A DNA stretch of 43,611 bases. Origin: Flavobacterium foetidum. Its GTDB lineage: Bacteria > Bacteroidota > Bacteroidia > Flavobacteriales > Flavobacteriaceae. The DNA lies in NCBI RefSeq assembly GCF_004634245.1, contig NZ_SJTF01000023.1, forward strand, positions 1 through 43,611. The letters are read 5' to 3'. A program made the position numbers and the translations under genes. The notes under the pieces are model-generated. The model had not been told where the DNA came from. It worked only from the letters and a program-made list of their open reading frames with translations, and made no database searches. This document shows, piece after piece, positions 24,609 to 33,007 of this stretch (the first letter of the stretch is position 1; every line of letters starts with the position of its first letter).

Positions 24609-25223
24609 TTAAGCTTTTGCTTTTCTTTTTACGGTACAGCCGATTTCTTTCGTTTGAGTAACGGCTGGTTTTTGACCGCTTTTCAAAGAGGCGATAACTT
24701 CTTCTGCATACTTTGTTTTCTGCGGATTGTTACCTTCAGGATCATTATCGATTGCTCCTACATATTCCACAACATTCCCTTTTGCAGTTTTAGAAACAAT
24801 AAAGATATGTGGTGTACGTTTTGCACCATATTGATCTGTAATTTTTTGCCCTGGATCAAACAAATATGGGAAAGGATATTTTTTGTCTTTTGCCAAATCC
24901 TGCATCTTTGCGAAGGTATCAGCAGTAGATGCCTCTGGATCATTTGGATTAATTGCAATTACAGGATAGCCTTGTGGTCTGAATTTTTTATCTAAATCGA
25001 TAATGCGCTGTTCGTAGCCTATTGCATAAGGGCAGGTGTTACAGGTAAAAACTACAATATAGCCTTTTGCATTTGGAAAACTTCCAAAAGACACTTCCTT
25101 ATTGTCTACGTTTTTCAGTTTGAAGTCGGGTGCAGCATCGCCTGCTTTTAATGTTGTCCCAGTTTGCGCCTGAGCCAAAAAGGCAGAAAGTGCCAATGCC
25201 AGTAATAAGATTATTTTTTTCAT
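24609..25223 (-). CDS. Secreted redoxin / AhpC-TSA family thiol protein
   Basis: A 204-residue exported protein (signal MKKIILLLALALSAFLAQAQ). The thioredoxin-like domain has LKAGDAAPDFKLKNVDN followed by VVFTCNTCPYAIGYEQR. Its Cys61-x-x-Cys64-Pro is typical of the redoxin subgroup seen with cytochrome or copper-related proteins. TPHIFIV holds the cis-proline. The C-terminus has one more Cys in EIGCTVKRKAKA. It is 3 bp downstream of the TlpA-like gene, so both form one operon for envelope thiol redox work. Exact partner unknown. Confidence 0.88.
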   Translation of the reverse strand: MKKIILLLALALSAFLAQAQTGTTLKAGDAAPDFKLKNVDNKEVSFGSFPNAKGYIVVFTCNTCPYAIGYEQRIIDLDKKFRPQGYPVIAINPNDPEASTADTFAKMQDLAKDKKYPFPYLFDPGQKITDQYGAKRTPHIFIVSKTAKGNVVEYVGAIDNDPEGNNPQKTKYAEEVIASLKSGQKPAVTQTKEIGCTVKRKAKA

Positions 25224-25226
25224 GGT

Positions 25227-25706
25227 TTACAGTTTTTTATATTCAGTTAATAATTGTTCGTACGTAAATTCACTTTCAACAAATTTTCGCTTGTCATTTT
25301 TAATAAAAAGTGTTGCAGGGATACTGCCTGACCAACTTGGGTCGATTCTGTCAATAAACTCTTGCGGATTGCTTTCATTCAATAAAAAAACTTCATTCTT
25401 TAAGTTTTTTCGCTTCACAAACGGAATTACATTAGAAGTCAATTTTGATTTAAAATCTAAACTTACTAGTAAAACAGCGAGTTTATCTTTTTTATGTTCA
25501 GCTCCCAATTTTTCAAAATGCGGCAGTTCTTTTATGCAAGGCGCACACCACGTTGCCCAGAAATTAACCACGTAGGTACTATCTTTTCCATTTTTGATTC
25601 TTTCATTAAGCTGATTGATATCTAAAAGCTTAACGTTTTGATTGTATCCTTTTACGGAAAAAAGCAGCAAAAGAAAGAAAGAGATTTTTAAAAGTTTATT
25701 TCTCAT
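25227..25706 (-). CDS. TlpA family thiol-disulfide reductase
   Basis: A 159-residue exported thioredoxin-like protein. The signal peptide (residues 1-~22) is followed by YVVNFWATWCAPCIKELPHF, with the active-site Cys54-Ala-Pro-Cys57. The cis-proline motif is SIPATLFI. It is the first gene of a two-gene operon with the redoxin. A minus-strand TATATTTG (25742-25749, read as its complement CAAATATA) lies about 36 bp upstream and could be the -7 element, although no TTG has the right spacing. Likely reduces disulfides in the periplasm. Confidence 0.92.
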   Translation of the reverse strand: MRNKLLKISFFLLLLFSVKGYNQNVKLLDINQLNERIKNGKDSTYVVNFWATWCAPCIKELPHFEKLGAEHKKDKLAVLLVSLDFKSKLTSNVIPFVKRKNLKNEVFLLNESNPQEFIDRIDPSWSGSIPATLFIKNDKRKFVESEFTYEQLLTEYKKL

Positions 25707-25829
25707 AAGTTCTAAGACTCTTAAAATTAATTTGTTTCCTACAAATATAAACTAATGACAAATTATATTTTGTTAATAATGATTCTTTTTTGAGGTACTA
25801 AGGTACTAAGTTGCTAAGATTTATAAATC

Positions 25830-27160
25830 GTTCCTACGGAACTTCATATTTTTTTTCAATATTTTTCAACGGATTAAAATCCGTTGCTACAAAATGAAAC
25901 ATTCCTACGGAATTCTGGACGTTGCATTTTAAAGAGTCTTATACAAACATAATATAAGAACCATCGGTTCGAATTGCTTTGTAGCGCTGGATTTCAATCC
26001 AGCGTAAAGAAAATGCATCGAAACAAAGAGAGTGCTACAAAATGAAACATTCCTACGGAATTCTGGATGTTGTATTTCAAAGAATCGTATACAAGCATAA
26101 TATGAAAGAACCATTGGTTCGAATTATTTTGTAGCGCTGGATTTCAATCCAGCGTAAAGAAAATGCATCGAAACAGAGAGCCGTAGGTTCGGTACATTTT
26201 TAATATACATGTTTCGCCCAACGGATGAAAATCCGTTTCCGCAAAATGGAACAGTCATACGGAATTCTGGATTTTGCATTTTAAAGAGTCTTATACAAAC
26301 ATAATATAAGAACCATAGGTTCGAATTATTTTGTAGCGCTGGATTTCAATCCAGCGTAAAGAAAATGCATCGAAACAAAGAGCCGTAGGTTCGGTACATT
26401 TTTAATCTACATGTTTCGCCCAACGGATTAAAATCCGTTGCTACAAAATGGAACATTCCAATGGAATTCTGGATTTTGTATTTCAAAGAATCTTATACAA
26501 ACATAATATAAAGAACCATAGGTTCGAATTATTTTGTAGCGCTGGATTTTAATCCAGCTTAAAAGAAAAAACACATCGAAAGAGAGAGCCGTAGGTTCGG
26601 TCATTTTTAATCCACATGTTTCACCCAACGGATTAAAATCCGTTGCTACAAAATGCAATATTCCTATGGAATTCTGGATTTTGCATTTTAAAGAATCTTA
26701 TACAAGCATGATATGAAAGAACCATCGGTTCGAATTATTTTGTAGCGCTGGATTTCAATCCAGCGTAAAGAAAATGCATCGAAACAGAGAGCCGTAGGTT
26801 CGGTACATTTTTAATCTACATGTTCGCCCAATGGATTAAAATCCGTTGCTATAAAATGGAACATTCCTATGGAATTCTGGATTTTGTATTTCAAAGAATC
26901 TTATACAAACATAATATAAAGAACCATCGGTTCGAATTATTTTGTAGCGCTGGATTTCAATCCAGCGTAAGAAAATGCATCGAAACAGAGAGCCGTAGGT
27001 TCGGTACATTTTTAATCTACATGTTCGCCCAACGGATTAAAATTCGTTGCTACAAAACGGAACATTCCTATGGAATTCTGGATGTTTTATTTTAAAGAAT
27101 CTTATACAAACATATAAAAGAACCATCGGTTCGAATTGTTTTGTAGCGCTGGATTCATAT
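25830..27160. repeat. REP-like array of seven ~203-bp units with nested short palindromes
   Basis: The motif TGCTACAAAATGGAACATTC or a close variant starts at about 25885, 26033, 26237, 26441, 26644, 26847 and 27048. Spacings are about 148, 204, 204, 203, 203 and 201. Each full unit carries AACGGATTAAAATCCGTT, ATTCCTACGGAAT, GAACCATCGGTTC, CGCTGGATTTCAATCCAGCG and GCCGTAGGTTCGGT, so five hairpins per unit. The second unit lacks about 56 bp. Short open frames inside are repeat by-products. No transposase or cas gene is adjacent. It resembles clustered REP/BIME elements mobilised by REP-associated tyrosine transposases. The array accounts for nearly all of the 1.5-kb gap between the tlpA-like gene and 27245. 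Confidence 0.9.
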
Positions 27161-27244
27161 TGCTTCGTATAAAATGAAAATTGGCTAATAAATTAGCACA
27201 GTCAAATACTCCAAATAAATTTGAAATGGTTTCGAGATATTTCG

Positions 27245-27835
27245 TTACAATAACTCTACTCTAAAAGGATAGGTAAAATCTGCCGTAAAATTAGGTCGTT
27301 CAATAGACGGCTTAATGAGAAATTCAAAAGTAGGTTCCATGTCTTCAATCTTTTTTATTTCTCCTGAAACAGTTTTTATTTCTGTGGATTGCTTTGTTAA
27401 ACCTGCCAAGATCGAAACATTGTAAAACCCATTGGGAAGTTCGATAGATGCATGTTTGTATTTCTTTAGCAAATCAACAGTGCCTTTGGTAAAATCTCTT
27501 AAATACGGAATGGTGTACAAATAAATTCTTCCGTTGACCACCGTAAGGCAGTAGCCATCTTGCTTATGCTGCAGTTGATTTTCTGGTTTTAACAATTCAG
27601 GAGTTTCGTCTGAGAGATTAAAATAAATCGTATACGGATGATTTTCTACGCCAATCATCGGTACCATTATGCCTTCTTGTACAACTTGATCTCCGGTTTC
27701 TTCGGTCGTGAATTCCGTTAGTAAATCATCTGGCAAATCATTTTCGATTTTATACTGCATCAAACAATCGACATCTCCCAGAATAAAATAATCCATCAAG
27801 TCATTTAAAACTTCTTCGAATTTATACAACATCAT
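27245..27835 (-). CDS. Hypothetical protein of the SUKH/DUF1963 operon
   Basis: A 196-residue soluble, acidic protein with no signal peptide or membrane segment. I do not recognise a family. It starts MMLYKFEEVLNDLMDYFILGD, followed by a mixed beta-rich region with YTIYFNLSDETPELL and RIYLYTIPYLRDFTKGTVDLL. It ends in FTYPFRVELL. It is the last of four minus-strand genes with spacings of 12-15 bp and borders the REP-like array. Operon context suggests it is another immunity- or antitoxin-like cytoplasmic protein; that is inference. Confidence 0.75.
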   Translation of the reverse strand: MMLYKFEEVLNDLMDYFILGDVDCLMQYKIENDLPDDLLTEFTTEETGDQVVQEGIMVPMIGVENHPYTIYFNLSDETPELLKPENQLQHKQDGYCLTVVNGRIYLYTIPYLRDFTKGTVDLLKKYKHASIELPNGFYNVSILAGLTKQSTEIKTVSGEIKKIEDMEPTFEFLIKPSIERPNFTADFTYPFRVELL

Positions 27836-27847
27836 TTTTATTTGCTT

Positions 27848-28606
27848 TTAAGATTGTCCCCAATGGAAACTGCAGTTATCAAAATTACGTGCTTTCAAAT
27901 CTTTCTTATCAATTAAGACGCTAAAAACGCCTTCGTCGTTAAAACCATTTTCACCTATTTGCAGCAATACGACTTTATCAGAATTAACCACATCCAATAT
28001 CTGCTGCTCCTGTGCCTGGCAATGCGTAAAAATGCCGAAGACTTTTGAGGTTTCGCTCCCGGCGAAGAAATCCCACAAAACACCGTCTTCATTGGCGTCT
28101 TCCTCTTCGTATTCATCTTCTGGATCACGGTATCGGTCTGAAAGTTTTTCTATTGACACAAAAGCTTCTTTTATCAAAACTCCCTCAAAAAAATTATCAT
28201 CATGGTCTTTTACAACTCTCACAAGATCGCTGTTGTCAACATCTGCATAAGCCACAAGCCCCCTATCTTCGATGATATCTGCAAAAAAGAATAGATGTCC
28301 CGTTTTGGGCAGCAATCCAGATTTGTCATGAGGTGCGATTTGTTTAAGGTCCAGCTGCGCCGCAAAGCGAAGGTCTTCCGGATATTGAAAATCTTTTGGA
28401 AGATCGGCAATCGGTCCGCCATAACGAGAATGTCCAAGGGGAATCTCCAATGTTTCTGCCTTTACCAACAGCCCGTCTTTTAAGAGAATATCCGGCATTT
28501 TTAGACTGTCTCCATAATAATGTTTGGTTGCGGGGCGTAATTCTATAATTTCAAAAATATCTTTTATCATTAACTGTGAGTTTATAAGTTCCTCTTTGCG
28601 GAACAT
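27848..28606 (-). CDS. DUF1963 (YwqG family) protein
   Basis: A 252-residue soluble protein with the DUF1963 pattern. Seen are LGHSRYGGPIADLPKDFQYP, LRFAAQLDLKQIAPHDKSG, GHLFFFADI, and at the C-terminus VLLQIGENGFNDEGVFSVLID with the final FDNCSFHWGQS. Translation could also start at an internal Met13. In Bacillus subtilis the family member YwqG lies near an LXG toxin and its immunity gene, and DUF1963 proteins recur in bacterial polymorphic-toxin immunity contexts. Here it sits between an unknown protein and two SUKH proteins in one operon, 12-13 bp apart. No toxin gene is next to it. Confidence 0.85.
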   Translation of the reverse strand: MFRKEELINSQLMIKDIFEIIELRPATKHYYGDSLKMPDILLKDGLLVKAETLEIPLGHSRYGGPIADLPKDFQYPEDLRFAAQLDLKQIAPHDKSGLLPKTGHLFFFADIIEDRGLVAYADVDNSDLVRVVKDHDDNFFEGVLIKEAFVSIEKLSDRYRDPEDEYEEEDANEDGVLWDFFAGSETSKVFGIFTHCQAQEQQILDVVNSDKVVLLQIGENGFNDEGVFSVLIDKKDLKARNFDNCSFHWGQS

Positions 28607-28619
28607 TTTTAATTAATTT

Positions 28620-29150
28620 CTAAATTTCAAAAGGATGCTTTTCCAATAAAAGACCACTAATTTCCTCTAATCTTTGTTTGTAAGCTGCTTTTAATACCTC
28701 GGTGATTTCATCTTCTGTTTCGTAAACTTCATCCGGTTGTTTATTAAGATAGGCGAATTGAAGCCATTTCTCGAAATTCAATCCTAAATCAGTAAAGTTT
28801 TGAATACTCATTTCTTCCTGATTGTGATCGTAGAAATAGACTTTGTTTTTATTGTCAAACAACCAAAAATCGCCTTGTCCGTTTTGGGCAAAAAACCAGA
28901 AGCTTTCTATTGTCTCTTTTGTATTCTCAGACCAGTAATCGGGATTTGAAAACTCTTTTGTTTCATTGAAAGATTTAACGCTGTCGAACACAATGCATTC
29001 TGATGAAATTTCAATGGTTTTGATTTGAGTGACAATGTCTTTATATAATTCAGGAAAAGGAAAAGAAACCGATTTTGGAAAATTTCTTATTGATTGTTTA
29101 TTAGTTAAAAGCTTTTCTTTTATGTTTCGAATAGACAGAATTGTAAACAT
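28620..29150 (-). CDS. SMI1/KNR4 (SUKH) family-like protein, copy 2 of the operon
   Basis: A 176-residue soluble protein. A SUKH-like core is suggested by FPFPELYKDIVTQI near the N-terminus, then ESFWFFAQNGQGDFWLFDNKNKVYFYDH and the final FTDLGLNFEKWLQFAYL. This is the usual SMI1/KNR4 order. SUKH proteins are frequent immunity proteins against contact-dependent and secreted toxins. It is 15 bp from the upstream SUKH gene and 13 bp from the DUF1963 gene. The cognate toxin, if any, is not visible. Confidence 0.78.
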   Translation of the reverse strand: MFTILSIRNIKEKLLTNKQSIRNFPKSVSFPFPELYKDIVTQIKTIEISSECIVFDSVKSFNETKEFSNPDYWSENTKETIESFWFFAQNGQGDFWLFDNKNKVYFYDHNQEEMSIQNFTDLGLNFEKWLQFAYLNKQPDEVYETEDEITEVLKAAYKQRLEEISGLLLEKHPFEI

Positions 29151-29165
29151 CTTTTCTTCTTTAAA

Positions 29166-29867
29166 TTAATCCTCTTCGTCATCATCATCAAAATCCTCAT
29201 CATCATACGAAAGATACGACCAATCAATTTCGATTACATCCAAAATGTCATCAAAACGGTTTTGATCACTTGTCCCGATAAAAGCGGCGGTACAATTGTT
29301 ATTTTTATCGAATGACAAACTGATTACATCATAAAAATCATCGGTGTATACTTTTTGATTATCTCTACTGATTTCGGGTACTAAAGTCCATTTTTCACGA
29401 ACTAGCTTTACAATTTCGGAATCTATTTCTCCTATAAAATTCCCGTTGTATCGCAGTCCTCCAAAAGTTCCGTTATAAATTGCCATCATTAAAAAGAAAT
29501 CTTCAGTTGTCTGATTTTCAACTTCCCAATCTGATTTTTCAATTGTGTCATAATTTCCATAAACAGGCGGATTTTTTAGTTTTAAATCTTCTTTTTTGAT
29601 TCCCCAAATGGCAACGTTTTGATTTTCTTCATATATAACCAAAAAATCATCTTCAGAAAATCCGATTTCATTTTCAGGCTTCAATAATCGATTATAGGTG
29701 TAATTAAGATTTTCTTCTTGACCTAATTCCAAATAGTATTCTTTAAGCTTTGCTGGGAGAGCAGTTTCCAAATTCTTTTCAAGTCTAAGAATTTCGTCCT
29801 CCGAAAATCCGTAGTTTTCATTTTCAGACAAGTTATAAAGGCGTTTAATCTTTTGAATATAATTCAT
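29166..29867 (-). CDS. SMI1/KNR4 (SUKH) family protein, copy 1 of the operon
   Basis: A 233-residue soluble protein with a typical SUKH N-terminus: FSEDEILRLEKNLETALPAKLKEYYLELG split across residues 21-49. It is followed by DDFLVIYEENQNVAIWGI and DFFLMMAIYNGTFGG. It ends in a run of Asp and Glu (YDDEDFDDDDEED). No signal peptide. It is the first gene of the four-gene operon and is divergent from the DsbA-like gene at 30091. The highly acidic tail may mimic nucleic acid, a common trait in immunity proteins against nuclease toxins; this is conjecture. Confidence 0.85.
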   Translation of the reverse strand: MNYIQKIKRLYNLSENENYGFSEDEILRLEKNLETALPAKLKEYYLELGQEENLNYTYNRLLKPENEIGFSEDDFLVIYEENQNVAIWGIKKEDLKLKNPPVYGNYDTIEKSDWEVENQTTEDFFLMMAIYNGTFGGLRYNGNFIGEIDSEIVKLVREKWTLVPEISRDNQKVYTDDFYDVISLSFDKNNNCTAAFIGTSDQNRFDDILDVIEIDWSYLSYDDEDFDDDDEED

Positions 29868-30090
29868 TTTGGCTTTCCAAGTTTTATTTAAATGTGAAAA
29901 TACACAATTTCTTGTAAGATTGCAATTACTTTAAAACTGATAATTTCAAATTGCTTTAAAAACCTTATGACCATTCTCAGAATCCAGACTGCATAATCGA
30001 TTACTTTACCGTAGTCATGTTTTTGTGACTAATTGACTTTTACTGCATTTAAAAAGATCTTTGCAAAAAGACTAGCGTAAAATTTAAACC

Positions 30091-31077
30091 ATGAAAATAC
30101 TACCGCTATTATTAATCCTGATTTGCAGTATAAGCTGTCAATCGCAAACGAACATCAAAATGAGTCAAGAGAAAACAAATCCGCTATTGTGCGATCCCGT
30201 TGCTGGAACATGCGAAATGCCTTCTGGTGAGAAATCAAATGAAAATGTTACGATCAAATCTGAAAACAAGCCGGTTAAAATAGTTTATTATACCGATCCT
30301 ATATGTTCTTCCTGCTGGGGAATCGAACCGCAACTCCGAAAACTAAAACTAGAATACGGCGATTATTTTGAAATCGAGTATCGAATGGGAGGTTTATTGC
30401 CAGACTGGAGCTACAACAGCGGCGGCATCAGCAAACCGTCTGATGTAGCACATCACTGGGATGAGGCAAGCCTTCATTATGATATGCCTATTGATGGCGC
30501 TGTATGGTTAGAAGATCCTTTAGATTCTTCATATCCATCTTGTATTGCTATGAAAGCGGCTCAGATTCAAAGCGATGATAAGGCTGTAAAATTTATGCGA
30601 ATTCTTCGTGAAAAGCTTTATTTGGAAAAAAAGAATATTGCAAAATGGGAAAATATTGCCGAAGCAGCAAAACTGACAGGTTTAAACGTTCAAAAACTAA
30701 AAACCGATTATGAGGGTGATGCTAAAAGACTTTTCGAAACAGATTTAAAACTCGGAAAATCATTGGGAGTTAGAGGGTTTCCAACTTTATTCTTCTCCGA
30801 CGGAAATAACAATCAATTAACGGTTTACGGCTCAAAACCCTTTGCAGCTTATGAAAATGCATTATTAGCCCTTTTTCCAGACGCCAAAAAGAAAAACAAT
30901 CTGTTTGCAAATCCGTTGTCTCTTTTTACCATTTACCCAACCTTGGCGGCAAAGGAATATGCAGTAATTTTAGATATTACGACTCTTCAGGCAAAAGACA
31001 TTCTGGAAAAATTATCTAAAGAAGGGAAACTGAATAAAAAGACTATCAAAAACGGTTGTCTTTATTCGATAAAATAA
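30091..31077 (+). CDS. DsbA family thioredoxin-fold lipoprotein (FrnE-like)
   Basis: A 328-residue protein with a lipoprotein signal (Cys16 in CSISCQSQ). A short linker has an extra cysteine pair, CDPVAGTCEMP (Cys34, Cys41). The DsbA domain begins IVYYTDPICSSCWGIEPQLR with active-site Cys72-Ser-Ser-Cys75 and continues YRMGGLLPDW and the cis-Pro site RGFPTLFF. This matches the FrnE/2-hydroxychromene isomerase-like branch. The C-terminal ~80 residues do not match the usual domain. Probably an envelope thiol oxidoreductase. It ends one base before the convergent CinA gene's stop. Confidence 0.85.
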   Translation: MKILPLLLILICSISCQSQTNIKMSQEKTNPLLCDPVAGTCEMPSGEKSNENVTIKSENKPVKIVYYTDPICSSCWGIEPQLRKLKLEYGDYFEIEYRMGGLLPDWSYNSGGISKPSDVAHHWDEASLHYDMPIDGAVWLEDPLDSSYPSCIAMKAAQIQSDDKAVKFMRILREKLYLEKKNIAKWENIAEAAKLTGLNVQKLKTDYEGDAKRLFETDLKLGKSLGVRGFPTLFFSDGNNNQLTVYGSKPFAAYENALLALFPDAKKKNNLFANPLSLFTIYPTLAAKEYAVILDITTLQAKDILEKLSKEGKLNKKTIKNGCLYSIK

Positions 31078-31078
31078 A

Positions 31079-31573
31079 CTAGGTCGGAACATTATTATTT
31101 GAAATTTCGTTTAAAATCAAATCAGCAACAGCATCTATCGCCTGATTGACAATTTCTTCTGGAGATCCTTTGAATTCAAATCTCTCTGCAATTTCTTTTG
31201 CAGGAAAAACGATATGAATAAATATTGTTCCGACTGGCTTAGTTTCAGTTTCGCTTCCTCCGGGAGTTGTCAGTCCGGTTAAGGCCACACAGATATCAGA
31301 TGACACGTAGCGATAGAAGTTTCTTGCCATTAATTTGGTCACAATCGCAGATTCTGCTGTATATTTTTGTATAGTTCCTTGTGGTATCGATAGTAAATCT
31401 TCTTTCATAGAAGTATGATAACACACTACTCCTCCAATTAAAATTGCGCCTGAATTTATAACTGTCGAAAATTCATAGCTCATTTTTCCTGCCGATGCAC
31501 TTTCGACAAAGGCGATTGTCATATTTCTACTAATGAGTTCGTTACAACATTTGGTAACTCTTTCTGAAGCCAT
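31079..31573 (-). CDS. CinA C-terminal domain family protein (NMN amidohydrolase-like)
   Basis: A 164-residue stand-alone CinA C-terminal domain. Visible parts are MTIAFVESASAGKMSYEFSTV, GVVCYHTSMKEDLL with the conserved Tyr and Lys, and CVALTGLTTPGGSETETKPVGTIFI. The family removes the amide from nicotinamide mononucleotide. The signature VAESxTGG is altered here to VESASAGK, and the GIAGPGG motif is LTTPGG, so activity is less certain. It is convergent with the DsbA-like gene. The N-terminal MoCF domain of full CinA is absent, as in PncC-type proteins. Confidence 0.8.
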   Translation of the reverse strand: MASERVTKCCNELISRNMTIAFVESASAGKMSYEFSTVINSGAILIGGVVCYHTSMKEDLLSIPQGTIQKYTAESAIVTKLMARNFYRYVSSDICVALTGLTTPGGSETETKPVGTIFIHIVFPAKEIAERFEFKGSPEEIVNQAIDAVADLILNEISNNNVPT

Positions 31574-31719
31574 AAACGATAATATTTGAATTTATTCAAA
31601 AGTAAAATCTAGAAAAATTCTGTACTTACAATATCTTGCAGAAAAATTATATTATAAGCAACTGATAATTATAGAAATACAGATTTTATTTGTGTAAGGA
31701 TGACCTTTTAGCAATCTGG

Positions 31720-31727
31720 TAACTTTG
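31720..31727 (+). promoter_or_regulatory. Probable -7 element (TAACTTTG) of the acidic protein gene
   Basis: TAACTTTG matches the Bacteroidota -7 consensus TAnnTTTG and lies 45 bp before the ATG at 31772. A TTG at the expected 19-base distance is absent, so support is partial. Confidence 0.45.
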
Positions 31728-31771
31728 TAAAACATGCTTATTTAAACAAAATAAACTAAAAAGATAAAGTT

Positions 31772-32269
31772 ATGAAAAATCCAAATAATCAAGATTACGG
31801 ACAATTTGATCCGGATTTTATAGACCAAAATACGCTTATAGACGGAACTAATTCTTATGAAGATCAATATAAGCAAGATCTGCAAACACAAGACGATAGA
31901 GAATTTGGAGAAAGCGATCCCGACTATATTGATCAAAATACATTGATTGATAATGATAACTACGCTAGAGATGAAGATCCTTATCAATATCAGGAAGAGT
32001 TTATAGAAGATCCTCAACATCCACAGGGCGACTTTGAAAAAAACGCTACTATCAGATCCGAAAACATTCCGAATCAGGAACGTGTTGTAAATGAAGATGA
32101 TGCCATTACGAATGACGGTACAGAAAATGATTTGAACGATGATTATGATCCTGATTTAGATTCAGAAAATGATGTAGATAGAGACGAAGATTTTGACCAT
32201 AATGACGAACCTGAAGATCTTGACGATTTTGAGGCAGAACATTATCCTGAAAATCATCCGAGAGAGTAA
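31772..32269 (+). CDS. Highly acidic repeat-containing hypothetical protein
   Basis: A 165-residue, strongly acidic soluble protein with no signal peptide and few hydrophobic residues, so likely disordered. A motif is duplicated: FDPDFIDQNTLIDGTNSY and SDPDYIDQNTLIDNDNY. The C-terminal third is mainly Asp, Glu and Asn. I know of similar acidic proteins in Flavobacterium but no function. It is followed 17 bp later by a small membrane protein gene and could be a stress-induced or calcium-binding protein; nothing in the sequence decides this. Confidence 0.78.
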   Translation: MKNPNNQDYGQFDPDFIDQNTLIDGTNSYEDQYKQDLQTQDDREFGESDPDYIDQNTLIDNDNYARDEDPYQYQEEFIEDPQHPQGDFEKNATIRSENIPNQERVVNEDDAITNDGTENDLNDDYDPDLDSENDVDRDEDFDHNDEPEDLDDFEAEHYPENHPRE

Positions 32270-32286
32270 AGAATTGGAAGTAAGGA

Positions 32287-32679
32287 ATGGAAATTCTAAC
32301 TCAAATCATATGGCTTTTTGTTCTTGCTGTTCCTATAGCTTGTATTAGCTGGACAGTAACGCATGAGGAAATTTTTAGAGAGCCACACGAATGGTGTGTA
32401 AAACGTTCCAAATTCGACAGACATATTCTTTCGAGAAAGTTCTTTTACCTTTTTACCTGCGAATACTGTTTCAGCCATTATATAACTATATTTTTTATAC
32501 TGCTGACCGATTATAAACTTTTGTTAAACGATTGGCGAGGTTATATTTTGGCAGGCTTTTCGCTGGTTTTTATGGCAAATATCTACATGAGTCTTTTTGC
32601 TTTGTTACGACAAGCCATCAAAAAAGAAAAAGTAGAAATTGAAAAAATAGAAAACGAAACAGAAAACGATAAAAAGTAA
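32287..32679 (+). CDS. Small integral membrane protein of unknown function
   Basis: A 130-residue protein with hydrophobic segments at about 5-24, 65-80 and 90-108. Between the first two lies a charged segment with HEEIFREPHEWC and FYLFTCEYCFSHY. The C-x-x-C-x-x-H pattern and helix arrangement resemble small DUF1360-type or phage-associated membrane proteins, but I cannot assign it firmly. The C-terminus is rich in Lys and Glu. It lies between two other small genes on the same strand, 17 bp and 34 bp away. Confidence 0.72.
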   Translation: MEILTQIIWLFVLAVPIACISWTVTHEEIFREPHEWCVKRSKFDRHILSRKFFYLFTCEYCFSHYITIFFILLTDYKLLLNDWRGYILAGFSLVFMANIYMSLFALLRQAIKKEKVEIEKIENETENDKK

Positions 32680-32713
32680 TTGTAATTAAGTATAACTAAG
32701 TAAATTAACAAAC

Positions 32714-32989
32714 ATGGAAAATTTAAATTTCATTGACCCATTGTTACACGGAATCAATCCTATTAACAACAATCAATTAAACCTTTCTGCTAAACAGCTT
32801 GCATGTGCGGGAGTCGGAAGCCTTATTGCCGCGGCTGTACTAAAAAAAACAGGACATACAAAATCTAGCGCTTTCGTAGGAAGTCTAGCATTACCACTAC
32901 TAGCTTCTGCATTGTATAAAAAATATGCAGCAAATGCCAAAGAAAAGAGAGATGCTAACAGCACAAGCGGTATTGAATACAATCACTAA
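32714..32989 (+). CDS. Small hydrophobic hypothetical protein
   Basis: A 91-residue protein with two short hydrophobic stretches, LACAGVGSLIAAAVL (about 29-43) and SAFVGSLALPLLASALY (about 52-68). A charged C-terminus follows. No family was recognised. It ends just before a bidirectional terminator and probably shares a transcript with the two preceding small genes. Confidence 0.7.
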   Translation: MENLNFIDPLLHGINPINNNQLNLSAKQLACAGVGSLIAAAVLKKTGHTKSSAFVGSLALPLLASALYKKYAANAKEKRDANSTSGIEYNH

Positions 32990-33007
32990 TGTTATGGTTT
33001 TATTCAC

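Noticed and set aside
24582..24995. Open frame of 137 codons on the plus strand
   Set aside because: It is antisense to the redoxin gene, which has a signal peptide and a CxxC active site.
25830..27160. Possible CRISPR array or coding region in the repeats
   Set aside because: The repeat is the whole ~203-bp unit with no unique spacers and no cas genes. Open frames inside are short and follow the repeat period.
27245..29867. Toxin gene within the SUKH/DUF1963 operon
   Set aside because: All four products lack signal sequences, secretion-associated N-terminal domains or recognisable toxin motifs; they look like immunity-type proteins only.
31742..32020. Open frame of 92 codons, hydrophobic, on the minus strand
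   Set aside because: It is the antisense of the acidic repeat protein; an acidic frame yields Ile/Leu-rich antisense. No independent support.
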